A stretch of DNA of 36,026 bases from NCBI GenBank assembly GCA_016180425.1, contig JACPBF010000005.1, forward strand, positions 89,034-125,059, given 5' to 3'. Source of the stretch: Elusimicrobiota bacterium (GTDB lineage: Bacteria; Elusimicrobiota; Elusimicrobia; 2-02-FULL-39-32). The notes beneath the pieces were generated by a model that searched no databases, had not been told where the DNA came from, and saw only the letters and a list, made by a program, of their open reading frames with translations. How positions within the stretch are numbered: position 1 is the stretch's first letter; every line of letters starts with the position of its first letter. Shown piece by piece: positions 22,340 through 31,594 of this stretch. The position numbers were made by a program, and so were the translations under genes.

Positions 22340-24364
22340 TTAGTGGGGAATTTTTAAGTTGACCCTGCAGGTGTCAGAAAAAAATGGCAGACGAGACTTG
22401 ATTTTTGTTAGAGCTTCTTCAGCGGCTTCTTCGCCCAAAGGGATGATCTGTTTGGCTTTGTGAAAGTCAATCCAGGAAAAATTTTTTAAATTCGGATGGA
22501 TTACAATATGAGATAGGTCTGGCTTGCCTGAAGCAATTTGATATTCCATGGTATAAAGCATTTTAGAAAAAATATTAAATATTCCCGGGGTGGTAGAAGG
22601 GAACATGCCTAACCTGCGTAAAGAAACTTTTTTTTCTGAAGCTTTTCCTGTTAAATTAACAGAAATAAGAATGTCCGCGCCCATAGAGGCAACCGTAGAG
22701 CTGGGAACAGGGTTGACTAACCCGCCGTCCACATAAAAGTGATCTCCTATTTTATAGGGACAAAAAATGAGAGGCAGGGAAAGACTAGCCCGAACCGCTT
22801 GCCAAACCTTGCCCTCTCTAAAGACTGCTCCATCTCCAGTCATGATATTGGTGGCGGTGCAGCTAAATGGAATTTTTAAATCTTTAAACTCTTTTTGTCC
22901 AAGCACGCTTTTTAAAAATTTAGATATGGTTTGTCCCACCATCATGCCTCCATGGAAACCAGGGAGATTGAGATCGCTTAATACGTTTCTTCTAATCCAT
23001 ATTTTTGTAATGGTATGGGCGATTTGTTCAATTTCTTCCGGGCTTTTTCCAGACGCGAAAAAAGAGCCAAGCAAAGCTCCCATGGATGTGCCGGAGACAA
23101 AATCAATCGGGATATTTTCTTTTTCAAATACTTTTAAGATGCCTATAAGAGAGTATCCATAGGCAGCCCCAGAACCCATGGCAAATCCAACCTGAATTTT
23201 TCCAATGGATCTGGCGATTCGGTTTAAAACTTTCTGGGTTTCATCGAATTCCGGGTCGTCTAAATAGGGGCGGTTGCCTTTTTTAAAATTTAAGGTTGTG
23301 TTTTCTTCCCAAGGAACAACAAAATGGACCGGGAAAAACAAGGAAGAATATTTTTCTCCCAACACAATCTTTTTAAAGGTTTGTTGTTTTTCATCGCTCA
23401 AGGAGTAGAGCAATTTAATATTTGTGGGTTCACCGCCTGAGACATAATAGACGGAATCGCTTTCTTCCAAAAACGCCCGGGCAAGTTCAGTTTTAAGTTC
23501 AGGCACTAAACTCAATTTTGTAGCTTTGCCATGAATATTCACAATCACGTAGTTATACATTTGCCGCAGGGCTTCTAAAAATTCCGGAACAAAATGAAAA
23601 AAAGATTCTGTAAGAAAAGTTTCGTTTAATCGCAAAATCTCTAAGCCAGAAGGATGAACTAAAATCATTTTTTCTAAATTTTTAGGCTCTTGCAATTTTT
23701 CTAAAGTTTTGGGAAGAGCCAGATCTTGAGGATTTAAGCCTAAAGATCGGATCAGTTCTTCCGCCAGAGGGCTGATCTCAACCAATAGAATTTTTCTTTT
23801 GGTTTGTTCAGTCAAGGCTAGGCATAGGTTCACGATAAAGACAATCTCATCCTCTTTGTTTAAGTCTGAAAAAAAACCCAGAACTTCCGGCGCGTGAGAT
23901 GGCCGAATAAAAGGATGGGAAACAGCTAAGAGCCTGCGGCTTAAAAGTTGGGAAAGATAAAACGAGGCAGTGGGATTATTTTTTAAAAAGGTTTCAAAAT
24001 CTTTTTTGTAAAGGACTAGGAAATGCGCGTTGGAATCTAGTTTTACAGTTACTGAACGAGAGGCTCCGGTTAAAAGAGCGGTTTCGCCAAAGGTGTCTCC
24101 TCGCCCAAGAAAGTTCAGGATTTTTTCTTTTCCACTCTCTTCCTGGCCAAGGATCCTGACCCTGCCGGATTGAATGATGTAGAGGGCGTCTCCCGGGTCC
24201 CCTTCTCTATAGAGGACGGTTCCTTTAGGCAGAGTAACCTGTTTTAATTTGGCAGCTACTTTTTTTAAGGAGTCCCCTTCCAAATCGGAAAAAATAGAGA
24301 CTTGCCTTAAAAAACTGCACCAATCCTCAAGAAATTCCAGGGATTTTTCCATCCGAAATTTCAA
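22340..24364 (-). CDS. Patatin-like phospholipase with cNMP-binding and degenerate MinD-like domains
   Basis: The 674-residue product has three domains. Residues about 20-140 are a cyclic-nucleotide-binding domain ([27 protein letters not shown]). Residues about 155-385 follow the pattern of MinD/CpaE-type proteins ([24 protein letters not shown]), but the P-loop is absent. Residues about 395-600 are a patatin domain with oxyanion motif GSGAAYG, nucleophile in GTSMG (about S427) and DGG (about 546), the Ser-Asp dyad of lipid acyl hydrolases. This order resembles neuropathy target esterase proteins. Expected role: lysophospholipase whose activity responds to a ligand or to membrane state. Start: TTG 24364 has GAGGT a few bases upstream; ATG 24352 is the alternative. 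It is the first gene before uvrA. Confidence 0.9.
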   Translation of the reverse strand: MKFRMEKSLEFLEDWCSFLRQVSIFSDLEGDSLKKVAAKLKQVTLPKGTVLYREGDPGDALYIIQSGRVRILGQEESGKEKILNFLGRGDTFGETALLTGASRSVTVKLDSNAHFLVLYKKDFETFLKNNPTASFYLSQLLSRRLLAVSHPFIRPSHAPEVLGFFSDLNKEDEIVFIVNLCLALTEQTKRKILLVEISPLAEELIRSLGLNPQDLALPKTLEKLQEPKNLEKMILVHPSGLEILRLNETFLTESFFHFVPEFLEALRQMYNYVIVNIHGKATKLSLVPELKTELARAFLEESDSVYYVSGGEPTNIKLLYSLSDEKQQTFKKIVLGEKYSSLFFPVHFVVPWEENTTLNFKKGNRPYLDDPEFDETQKVLNRIARSIGKIQVGFAMGSGAAYGYSLIGILKVFEKENIPIDFVSGTSMGALLGSFFASGKSPEEIEQIAHTITKIWIRRNVLSDLNLPGFHGGMMVGQTISKFLKSVLGQKEFKDLKIPFSCTATNIMTGDGAVFREGKVWQAVRASLSLPLIFCPYKIGDHFYVDGGLVNPVPSSTVASMGADILISVNLTGKASEKKVSLRRLGMFPSTTPGIFNIFSKMLYTMEYQIASGKPDLSHIVIHPNLKNFSWIDFHKAKQIIPLGEEAAEEALTKIKSRLPFFSDTCRVNLKIPH

Positions 24365-24385
24365 AAATACCTCTTTTCCTTAAGT

Positions 24386-24415
24386 TTGTCAAACAGAGCT
24401 TTAAACTTGTATAAT
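24386..24415 (+). promoter_or_regulatory. Promoter of the crp-hisS-iscS-...-amidase operon
   Basis: TTGTCA (24386-24391) and TATAAT (24410-24415) are separated by 18 bases; the -10 is perfect. The start near 24422 gives a leader of about 50 bases. GTTTG-T-CAAAC (24385-24395 region) overlaps the -35, and AAAGCGCTTT (24448-24457) lies in the leader; either could be an operator, possibly for the Crp/Fnr protein itself. Confidence 0.7.
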
Positions 24416-24474
24416 GACAACAGCTTTTTAGGAAAGTTTAGGATGATAAAGCGCTTTCGTAACCCGCAGCAGAA

Positions 24475-25203
24475 ATGACTTTATCAATAGAATTAGAGTA
24501 TCAAATGAATCTCCAAAAAAATAAATATGCTCTTTTAAGAAAAGTATCCCTGCTCAAAGGAATTTCCTCTAAAACTTTAAATAAAATTGCGCAGTTCGCG
24601 CAGTTCAATAGTTTTAAAAAAGGAGAGGAAATTTTTTCTAAGGATTCTTCCGGCGAGTGCCTGTATGTGTTGGTGAATGGCAGGGTGAAAATTTATACCT
24701 CTATTGGCGCTCATTCTAAAACGTTTGCGCTTCTAGACCCGGGAGACTTTTTTGGAGAGATGGCGCTTTTGGGAGAGCCCATCCGCTCCGCCAGCGCAAA
24801 GGCTATTTTAAGCTCTGAACTTTTGATTTTGGATAGAAAAGATTTTCAGAAGTTTTTACAAGAAGATAATTTTTTAAGTTTAAAAGTTTTACGAACTCTT
24901 TGCAGCCGTTTAAGACAAGCGGACCGGGAAATAGAAAAACTCTCTTTTCAAAATGTTGTGGGACGAACCATCCTGACCCTTTTTGATCTGGAAGCGCGCT
25001 ATGGAAAACCCTGTTCCAATGGGATTTTAATTAATGCGCAAATCAGCCAAACAGAGTTAGCGGATTTAATTGGGACCGCGCGTGAAATGGTCAGCAGGGT
25101 TTTATCCGGTTTTAAGAGAATGAATTGGATTAGCATGGAGGCTGCTTCAGGAAAAATTATGATTTTAAACAAGGACAAATTAAAAAGCTGCATTTATGAA
25201 TGA
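24475..25203 (+). CDS. Crp/Fnr-family transcription regulator
   Basis: The 242-residue product has an N-terminal cyclic-nucleotide-binding-type beta-barrel (about 30-140; GECLYVLVNGRVKIY, GDFFGEMALLGEPIRSASA) and a C-terminal winged helix (about 160-235; ISQTELADLIGTAREMVSRVL, recognition helix). It lacks the N-terminal cysteine cluster of true Fnr proteins. The ligand is unknown: the barrel keeps GEMALL and R-S-A, similar to cAMP-binding proteins. It leads an operon of translation and tRNA-modification genes and overlaps hisS by 8 bases, and it faces a divergent gene with a related cNMP domain. ATG 24475 is used; ATG 24505 is possible since neither has a clear ribosome site. Confidence 0.92.
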   Translation: MTLSIELEYQMNLQKNKYALLRKVSLLKGISSKTLNKIAQFAQFNSFKKGEEIFSKDSSGECLYVLVNGRVKIYTSIGAHSKTFALLDPGDFFGEMALLGEPIRSASAKAILSSELLILDRKDFQKFLQEDNFLSLKVLRTLCSRLRQADREIEKLSFQNVVGRTILTLFDLEARYGKPCSNGILINAQISQTELADLIGTAREMVSRVLSGFKRMNWISMEAASGKIMILNKDKLKSCIYE

Positions 25204-26467
25204 TTTAAGCTCAAACCAATCAGTGCGGGGCATGCATGATATTGCCGGAGGGCGCATGGAACAGCTGGTGCGCATGGAATCTTTTGCCAGAGATATTTTT
25301 TCTCTTTATGCGTATCAAGAAATTCGGACCCCTCACTTAGAATCTTTGGCTCTATTTGAACGCGCTTTGGGACAGACCACAGACATTGTGGAAAAGGAGA
25401 TGTTTGTTCTTAAAGACAGGGGAGAGCGTTTATTGGTTTTAAGGCCGGAAGGGACTGCTGGAATTGTGCGTTCTTATATAGAGAATGATTTGGACAAAAA
25501 ATCTGTTATTGCAAAATTTTTTTATATGGGATCCATGTACCGGGCAGAAAGACCTCAAGCTGGCAGACTAAGAGAATTTAACCAGATCGGCTCAGAATAT
25601 TTTGGCAATAGCGCTCCTTCAGCGGATGCGGAAACCATAGAACTTGCTTGTAAATTATTGGAAACCATTGGAGTTCAAAATGTTCAAGTACAATTAAATA
25701 GCATCGGCTGCGTTGAGTGCCGTCCTAATTACCACAAAGCTCTTTTAGATTTTTTAATGAAATTTAAAGATCAGCTTTGTTCCGACTGCGTTAAACGAAT
25801 GAACAGAAACCCTTTAAGAGCTTTGGATTGCAAAATAGACAAAGACAAACTAGAAGCTGCTCCTAACTCCTTAGACTATCTTTGTTTTGCCTGTAAGGAC
25901 CACCATTTGCAGCTTGAAGGTTTTTTAAAAGTGATTAGGTTAGAATATAGAAGTGTTCCCCATTTGGTTCGTGGATTGGATTATTATAATCGCACTGTAT
26001 TTGAGATTTATAGTCCAGGAAAAGATGGCTCTCAAGACGCTTTAGCTGCTGGCGGCAGGTATGATACTCTTACCCAGCAGCTGGGCGGAGCTTTAGTGCC
26101 AGCAGTTGGTTTTGCCATGGGAGTGGAAAGGGTTTTAAATTTGTTGGAACAAACAAAAGCTAGTCAATCTGAAACTAAAAAAAGAGAGGGACTTTTTTTG
26201 ATCGCTTTAGGAAAAGAGGCTTTTGCAAAATCTTTTCAGACTTTAAATTTTTTAAGATCCAAAGGTTTTAAAACAAATTCTCTTTTGAACCTGCAAAGTT
26301 TAAAATCACAGATGCGCCTTGCAGATGGACTAGGGGCAAGATTTTGTTTAATCATTGGAGAAGATGAAATAAAAAATGATCAAGTCACTTTAAAAGATTT
26401 AGAGCAAAAATCTCAAACCTCTATCCCGAGTTCAATGCTTTTACAAGAGCTAGCTAAAATTCAATAA
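25196..26467 (+). CDS. hisS: Histidyl-tRNA synthetase
   Basis: The 423-residue product is a class II synthetase of normal length. Motif 1 (EIRTPHLESLALFERALG), motif 2 (YRAERPQAGRLREFNQIGSE), the histidine-binding LVRGLDYYNRTVFE and motif 3 (GFAMGVERVLNLL) are all present, followed by an anticodon-binding domain (about 330-420). It charges tRNA-His. The ATG lies within the last codons of the Crp/Fnr gene, an 8-base overlap that indicates translational coupling. Its stop TAA shares its last base with the ATG of the desulfurase gene. Confidence 0.97.
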   Translation: MNDLSSNQSVRGMHDIAGGRMEQLVRMESFARDIFSLYAYQEIRTPHLESLALFERALGQTTDIVEKEMFVLKDRGERLLVLRPEGTAGIVRSYIENDLDKKSVIAKFFYMGSMYRAERPQAGRLREFNQIGSEYFGNSAPSADAETIELACKLLETIGVQNVQVQLNSIGCVECRPNYHKALLDFLMKFKDQLCSDCVKRMNRNPLRALDCKIDKDKLEAAPNSLDYLCFACKDHHLQLEGFLKVIRLEYRSVPHLVRGLDYYNRTVFEIYSPGKDGSQDALAAGGRYDTLTQQLGGALVPAVGFAMGVERVLNLLEQTKASQSETKKREGLFLIALGKEAFAKSFQTLNFLRSKGFKTNSLLNLQSLKSQMRLADGLGARFCLIIGEDEIKNDQVTLKDLEQKSQTSIPSSMLLQELAKIQ

Positions 26468-27693
26468 TGAAAAAGAAAATTTATTTTGACAACAATGCCA
26501 CAACTCCTTTGGATCCAAAGGTGGCAGAGGCCATGCTTCCCTACTTAAGCGCAGGCACGGAATTTTATGGAAATCCTTCCAGTGTCCACACTTTAGGACA
26601 AGCCGCCCGCAAAGCAGTGGAAGAAGCAAGAGCGCAAGTGGCGCAACTGGTAGGATCGAGCTTGGAAGAAATTATTTTTACTTCCTGCGGCTCTGAGTCC
26701 GACACAACCGCAATTAAAGGAATCGCTTTTTCCGCTAAAGAACGTAAAAAAGGAAATCATATTATCACGACCGCGCTGGAACATGATACCGTGCTTTTTT
26801 GTTGTGAATATTTACAAAAGCAAGGATGGGACGTAACCTTTTTGCCTGTAAGCCCTAGCGGAATCTTAGATCCGGACTCTGTCAAAAAAGCGATCCGTCC
26901 TGAAACTATTTTAGTGAGCGTAATGCATGCGAATAATGAAATAGGAACGATCCAGCCCATTGCTGAAATAGGTAAAATTTGCAAAGAAAGGGAAATTCCT
27001 TTTCATACAGATGCGATTCAAACTGTGGGGAAACTTCCAATTAAAGTGAATGAGTTGAACGTGGATTTACTTTCTTTATCCGCGCATAAACTTTATGGGC
27101 CTAAAGGCGTGGGAGCGCTTTTTATTCGGCGAGGGACCAGGTTTCATCCTCTTTTTCATGGGCATCATGAAAGAAACCGCAGGGCAGGCACAGAAAATGT
27201 TCCAGCCATTGTGGGATTGGGAGTCGCAGCCGAGCTAGCTCAAAAAAATTTAGGGCAAGAGGCTAAAAAAGTAGCCACTTTAAGAGATCGTTTAGAAAAA
27301 GGGATTTTAGAAAAAATACCCTATATTCGGCTCAATGGAGATCCTAAACATAGAATTCCAGGCACCTCTAATTTTAGTTTTGAATTCGTGGAAGGAGAGG
27401 GGTGTGTGGTGATGTTAGATATTGAGGGGATTGCGGTTTCCACAGGCTCTGCCTGCGCTTCTGGCTCTACCAAAGCCTCGCATGTCTTAAGAGCCATTGG
27501 GCTTCCTGCGAATGTGGCTCAAGGCACAGTTAGATTTTCTTTAGGCCAATTTAACACTATGGATGAAGTGGATAAAGCATTAGAAATAATTCCAAGAGTC
27601 ATATCTAAGCTGCGTTCCCTTTCTCCTCTCTGGTCAGATAAAATGGCTGGATTGCCCACAGCAGTGACCCCTCCTCTTTCTCATAAAAAATAA
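26467..27693 (+). CDS. iscS: Cysteine desulfurase (NifS/IscS family)
   Basis: The 408-residue PLP enzyme releases sulfur from cysteine for iron-sulfur clusters and thiolated tRNA. Visible key residues are H106 (ALEHDTV), D182 (FHTDAIQTVGK), the PLP lysine K208 (SLSAHKLYGPKG) and the catalytic C330 in STGSACASGS. The active-site loop length is that of group I enzymes (NifS/IscS). No iscU, iscR or ferredoxin gene is beside it. Instead mnmA lies downstream in the same operon, so supplying sulfur for s2U34 is a likely job. NifS versus IscS cannot be separated by sequence alone. It overlaps hisS by one base. Confidence 0.95.
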   Translation: MKKKIYFDNNATTPLDPKVAEAMLPYLSAGTEFYGNPSSVHTLGQAARKAVEEARAQVAQLVGSSLEEIIFTSCGSESDTTAIKGIAFSAKERKKGNHIITTALEHDTVLFCCEYLQKQGWDVTFLPVSPSGILDPDSVKKAIRPETILVSVMHANNEIGTIQPIAEIGKICKEREIPFHTDAIQTVGKLPIKVNELNVDLLSLSAHKLYGPKGVGALFIRRGTRFHPLFHGHHERNRRAGTENVPAIVGLGVAAELAQKNLGQEAKKVATLRDRLEKGILEKIPYIRLNGDPKHRIPGTSNFSFEFVEGEGCVVMLDIEGIAVSTGSACASGSTKASHVLRAIGLPANVAQGTVRFSLGQFNTMDEVDKALEIIPRVISKLRSLSPLWSDKMAGLPTAVTPPLSHKK

Positions 27694-27713
27694 TTTTTTA
27701 AAAGGACAATAAA

Positions 27714-30446
27714 ATGGCTTATGATTTTAATCCAAACGTTTCACGCATAAAAAAATGGAATATCTTTTTTTATATTTTAATTTTCCTTTTGGTCAGTTTT
27801 GGCGGAAAAATTTTGCACTTAGTCACGGACTATTATTGGTTTATGGAGATTGGTTTTAGCTCAATTTTTAAGAAAACTTTGATCGCCCAGGTTAGCTTAT
27901 GGATTCTTGGATTTTTCATTTCCGCAAGCGTGATTTATTTTAATCTCTCTTTAGCCAGGAGAATTTGCCGCAAACCCTTTGTGATTATTGGGCCGGATGC
28001 ATCAGTGATTTCTCCTTTTCCATTGCCACTTCTTTCAGAAATAAAGCAGGTTTTAGTCCCATTCCTCTTGCTCCTCACTTTGCTCATCTCATTTTTTCTA
28101 GGGAATTGGGCATCCAATTCCTGGGAAGAGGTTTTAAAGTTTTTCAATGGAGTTCCTTTTTTTCAAAAAGATCCTCTTTTTAAAGAGGATATTGGATTTT
28201 ATATATTTAACTTGCCTTTTTATAAATTTCTCTATCACTTTTTCTTTGTCATTATTCTCTCCTCTCTTTTAATTAGCGTGGGAATATATTTTTTAAGCAG
28301 CAGAATTTATATGTCTGGAAGCAGAATGCAAGTTGCGGAAGATTCAAAAACCCATTGCGCGATTTTGGCTGGGTTCCTTGCGCTTCTTTTCGCTTTTAGT
28401 TTTCAACTAAAGATTTATGATCTTCTTTTATTGCAGCGCGGCCTTGCACCGGGAGCTGGATATGCTGACCTTAACGCTTATTTGCCTGGATTAAAACTTT
28501 TAAGAATTGTGGCTTTTCTCTCAGCGCTGCTTTTATGGATTTCCCCTTGGTTTCATAAAAATAGGATGATTCTCTCATCCCTTATTTTTTTAGTGGGAGG
28601 AACATTTTTGGTTAAAATCTACGCAAGCACCATACAAAAGTTTGAAGTTTCTCCCAATGAAATTGTAAAGGAAACTCCCTTTATCCAGTTGGCCATTGAA
28701 AATACTAGAAATGCCTATGGTTTAAATCAGATTCAGGAATTGGAATTTGATCCTGAAGCGAATTTGACCCTTGAAATTTTAAAAAAGAATGATTTAACCA
28801 TTAATAATATCCGTCTTTGGGATCATCGGCCTTTGCTTACTTCTTATGGCCAGCTTCAGGAAATTCGCACCTATTATGATTTTTTAGACGCGGATAATGA
28901 CCGTTACCATATTGACGGTAAATATCGGCAAGTGATGCTTTCTGTGCGGGAGCTTGTGCCTGAGAGCTTGCCTTCCAGAATCTGGATTAATGAGCATTTA
29001 ACTTACACTCATGGTTATGGGGTTTGCATGGGGCCGGTGAACCGCATTTCTCCGGAAGGGCTGCCTGAATTTTTTATTAAAGATATTCCTCCCAGCTCTA
29101 CCATCGCCTTAAAAGTCACCCGCCCAGAAATCTATTTTGGGGAATCTCGGGCCAATTATGCCATTGTGAAAACGAACGCAAAAGAATTCGATTATCCTGC
29201 CGGGGATCAAAATGTCTATACCACTTATGCCGGCACAGGAGGAGTGCCTGTAAAAAGTTTTTGGAGAAGGCTTCTTTTTGCAGCTAGATTTGGAGAACTT
29301 AAAATTTTATTTTCCGGCGATATTACCAAAGAGAGCAGGTTTGTTTATTATCGTTCCATTAGAGAAAGGCTGAATAAAGCTCTTCCTTTTTTGCGTTTTG
29401 ATCAGGATCCTTATATTGTGGTGAATGAAGAAGGCAGACTTTTTTGGATCATGGATGGTTATACAGTGACAGACCATTATCCTTATTCAGAAAAAGTGGG
29501 AGGCATTAACTACATTAGGAATTCTCTTAAAGTTACCATAGACGCGTATAACGGCGCCATTGCCGCTTATATCGCGGATGCAAAAGAGCCTTTGATTCAA
29601 ACTTACGCGAAAATTTTTCCAGATGTTTTTAAATCCATGGAAAGCATGCCTAAAGATTTAAGGAGCCATATTAGGTATCCTCAAACTTTAATGAATATTC
29701 AAGCAAAAATGTACGCCACCTATCACATGACAGACCCGCAGGTTTTTTACAATAAAGAAGATCTTTGGAAAATTCCTGTGCGCACTCAAGGGGGACGTTC
29801 CGAAGCTATGGAACCTTACTACACGATTATGAAACTTGCTGGGATTGGCGAAAAAGAAGAATTTATTCTGATGGTTCCATTTACCCCGTCTAAAAAAGAG
29901 AATATGATCGCATGGATGGCTGCGCGCTGCGATGAGCCTAATTATGGAAAACTTTTTGTTTATAATTTTCCCAAACAAAAATTGGTTTATGGTCCGCAGC
30001 AGATTGAATCTAGGATAGATCAGGATGTGGAAATCTCAAAACAACTCACCCTCTGGGATCAAGGGGGAAGCCGGGTATTGCGCGGGAGTCTCTTGGTGAT
30101 TCCTGTAGAAAAATCTCTTTTTTATGTGCAGCCGCTTTATTTGGAAGCGAGCGGAGGCGGCTTGCCAGAACTAAAAAGAGTGATTGTGGCTTATGAAAAC
30201 TCTATTGCCATGGAGGAGAATTTTGAACTAGCCTTGATGAAAATTTTTGGAGACAGGGTGAGCGCGGTTGCCAAAGAGGAACAAATGCTTTTTCCTATAA
30301 AAGAAAAATTGGAAGATAAAGCCCTGATTAGAAAGACAAGAGAAAATTTTGAGTTAGCCCAAGAAGCGCTAAAAAGAGGAGATTGGGCAGGATACGGGGA
30401 AAAAATAAAAATTGTTCAGCAACTTTTAAAAGAACTTTCTAAATAA
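27714..30446 (+). CDS. UPF0182-family membrane protein
   Basis: The 910-residue product has about seven transmembrane helices in its first 310 residues and a large C-terminal domain outside the membrane. Typical UPF0182 stretches are visible: DYYWFMEIGF, ERGLAPGAGYADLN-like (QRGLAPGAGYADLN), NIRLWDHRPLL, IWINEHLTYTHGYGVCMGPV and YFGESRANYAIVKT. The family is widespread in bacteria and its function is not established. It starts 20 bases after the desulfurase with AAAGGA as ribosome site. The size is normal and no damage is seen. Confidence 0.93.
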   Translation: MAYDFNPNVSRIKKWNIFFYILIFLLVSFGGKILHLVTDYYWFMEIGFSSIFKKTLIAQVSLWILGFFISASVIYFNLSLARRICRKPFVIIGPDASVISPFPLPLLSEIKQVLVPFLLLLTLLISFFLGNWASNSWEEVLKFFNGVPFFQKDPLFKEDIGFYIFNLPFYKFLYHFFFVIILSSLLISVGIYFLSSRIYMSGSRMQVAEDSKTHCAILAGFLALLFAFSFQLKIYDLLLLQRGLAPGAGYADLNAYLPGLKLLRIVAFLSALLLWISPWFHKNRMILSSLIFLVGGTFLVKIYASTIQKFEVSPNEIVKETPFIQLAIENTRNAYGLNQIQELEFDPEANLTLEILKKNDLTINNIRLWDHRPLLTSYGQLQEIRTYYDFLDADNDRYHIDGKYRQVMLSVRELVPESLPSRIWINEHLTYTHGYGVCMGPVNRISPEGLPEFFIKDIPPSSTIALKVTRPEIYFGESRANYAIVKTNAKEFDYPAGDQNVYTTYAGTGGVPVKSFWRRLLFAARFGELKILFSGDITKESRFVYYRSIRERLNKALPFLRFDQDPYIVVNEEGRLFWIMDGYTVTDHYPYSEKVGGINYIRNSLKVTIDAYNGAIAAYIADAKEPLIQTYAKIFPDVFKSMESMPKDLRSHIRYPQTLMNIQAKMYATYHMTDPQVFYNKEDLWKIPVRTQGGRSEAMEPYYTIMKLAGIGEKEEFILMVPFTPSKKENMIAWMAARCDEPNYGKLFVYNFPKQKLVYGPQQIESRIDQDVEISKQLTLWDQGGSRVLRGSLLVIPVEKSLFYVQPLYLEASGGGLPELKRVIVAYENSIAMEENFELALMKIFGDRVSAVAKEEQMLFPIKEKLEDKALIRKTRENFELAQEALKRGDWAGYGEKIKIVQQLLKELSK

Positions 30447-30463
30447 AATATTAAAATAAACTT

Positions 30464-31594
30464 ATGAAAAAAATTGGCTTTGTATTTTTAATGTTATTTT
30501 TTAGCTCTGCTTTTTTACTCTATGTTTCAAAGAGCAGTCAAGCAACTAAACAGGCGGCGCTTGAAAAAGAAGTCCTTGAAGCTCCGGAAGCTGCAGAACC
30601 AGTTCAAAAGATAAAAAATGTGAAAGGCATCCATCTCACTTCTTGGGTGGCTGGCTCAAAAAAAGCTAGAAAGCGAATTGGAGCTTTATTAAATGAGACT
30701 GAATTGAACTCCATTGTGATCGCCATTAAAGAGTTTCAGGGAGAAGTTTATATCCCCGGTGTTTATTTGGCAGAGAAAAATAAATTGTTTGTGAATGCGA
30801 TCCCAGACATTAAGGAATATTTAGAGCAATTGAAAAAAGATGGGGTTTATACGATCGCTCGGATTGTGGTATTTAAGGATAATGGAATGGCAAGAAAAAT
30901 GCCTGAGCTAGCTGTAAAAAAATCAGATGGTTCCCTTTGGACTGACCGGCAAAATAGAGCTTGGCTGGATCCTTATAACAAGCAGGTTTGGGATTATAAT
31001 TTAACGATCGCCAGCCGGGCAGTAGAGTTAGGTTTTGAGGAGATACAATTTGATTATATTCGCTATCCTTCAGATGGGAATATCCGTCTTTGCCGTTACT
31101 CTTATGCCAAGCACGACTCCACCTCTGCTGCCCAAAATTTAAATGCTTTTTTGCAGGAAGCATCTAGACGTTTAAAGCCAATGGGTGCGGAACTTTCCAT
31201 TGATATTTTTGGTTTAACACCTTCGGTAGAGCATGATATGGGAATAGGACAAAAAATATTGCAGATGTCCGAATGGGTGGATGTGATCTCACCCATGATT
31301 TATCCTTCTCATTACGCAAAAGGTGAATATGGCATTGCGAATCCTAATACTCAGCCTTATAGAGTGGTGCATAGAACCATAAGTGATGCAAAAAAACGTT
31401 TAGAAAAAAGCAGGGTGCGGCTACGCCCCTATTTGCAGGATTTTTCTTTAGGAGTTCGTTATGGACAGGAAGAGGTTAAAGCTCAAATTAAAGCTTGTGA
31501 AGATCTAGGCATCCATGAGTGGCTGCTTTGGAGCCCAAATTGCAGATATACAAAAGCAGCTTTAAGGTCTAAATCTAGTACAAATGGAGACTGA
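30464..31594 (+). CDS. DUF4015 putative glycoside hydrolase, exported or anchored
   Basis: The 376-residue protein has an N-terminal hydrophobic segment (about 4-24), which may be a signal or an anchor, and a DUF4015-type TIM-barrel domain (about 55-365): VKGIHLTSWVAGS, YTIARIVVFKDNG, the segment EEIQFDYIRYPSDG and DVISPMIYPSHY. The family is related to glycoside hydrolases; the acidic residues in FDYIRYPSDG are the likely active-site candidates, but no substrate has been shown to my knowledge. Together with the amidase at the end of the operon, a role in the cell envelope is plausible. It follows the UPF0182 gene by 17 bases and overlaps mnmA by 11. Confidence 0.9.
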   Translation: MKKIGFVFLMLFFSSAFLLYVSKSSQATKQAALEKEVLEAPEAAEPVQKIKNVKGIHLTSWVAGSKKARKRIGALLNETELNSIVIAIKEFQGEVYIPGVYLAEKNKLFVNAIPDIKEYLEQLKKDGVYTIARIVVFKDNGMARKMPELAVKKSDGSLWTDRQNRAWLDPYNKQVWDYNLTIASRAVELGFEEIQFDYIRYPSDGNIRLCRYSYAKHDSTSAAQNLNAFLQEASRRLKPMGAELSIDIFGLTPSVEHDMGIGQKILQMSEWVDVISPMIYPSHYAKGEYGIANPNTQPYRVVHRTISDAKKRLEKSRVRLRPYLQDFSLGVRYGQEEVKAQIKACEDLGIHEWLLWSPNCRYTKAALRSKSSTNGD

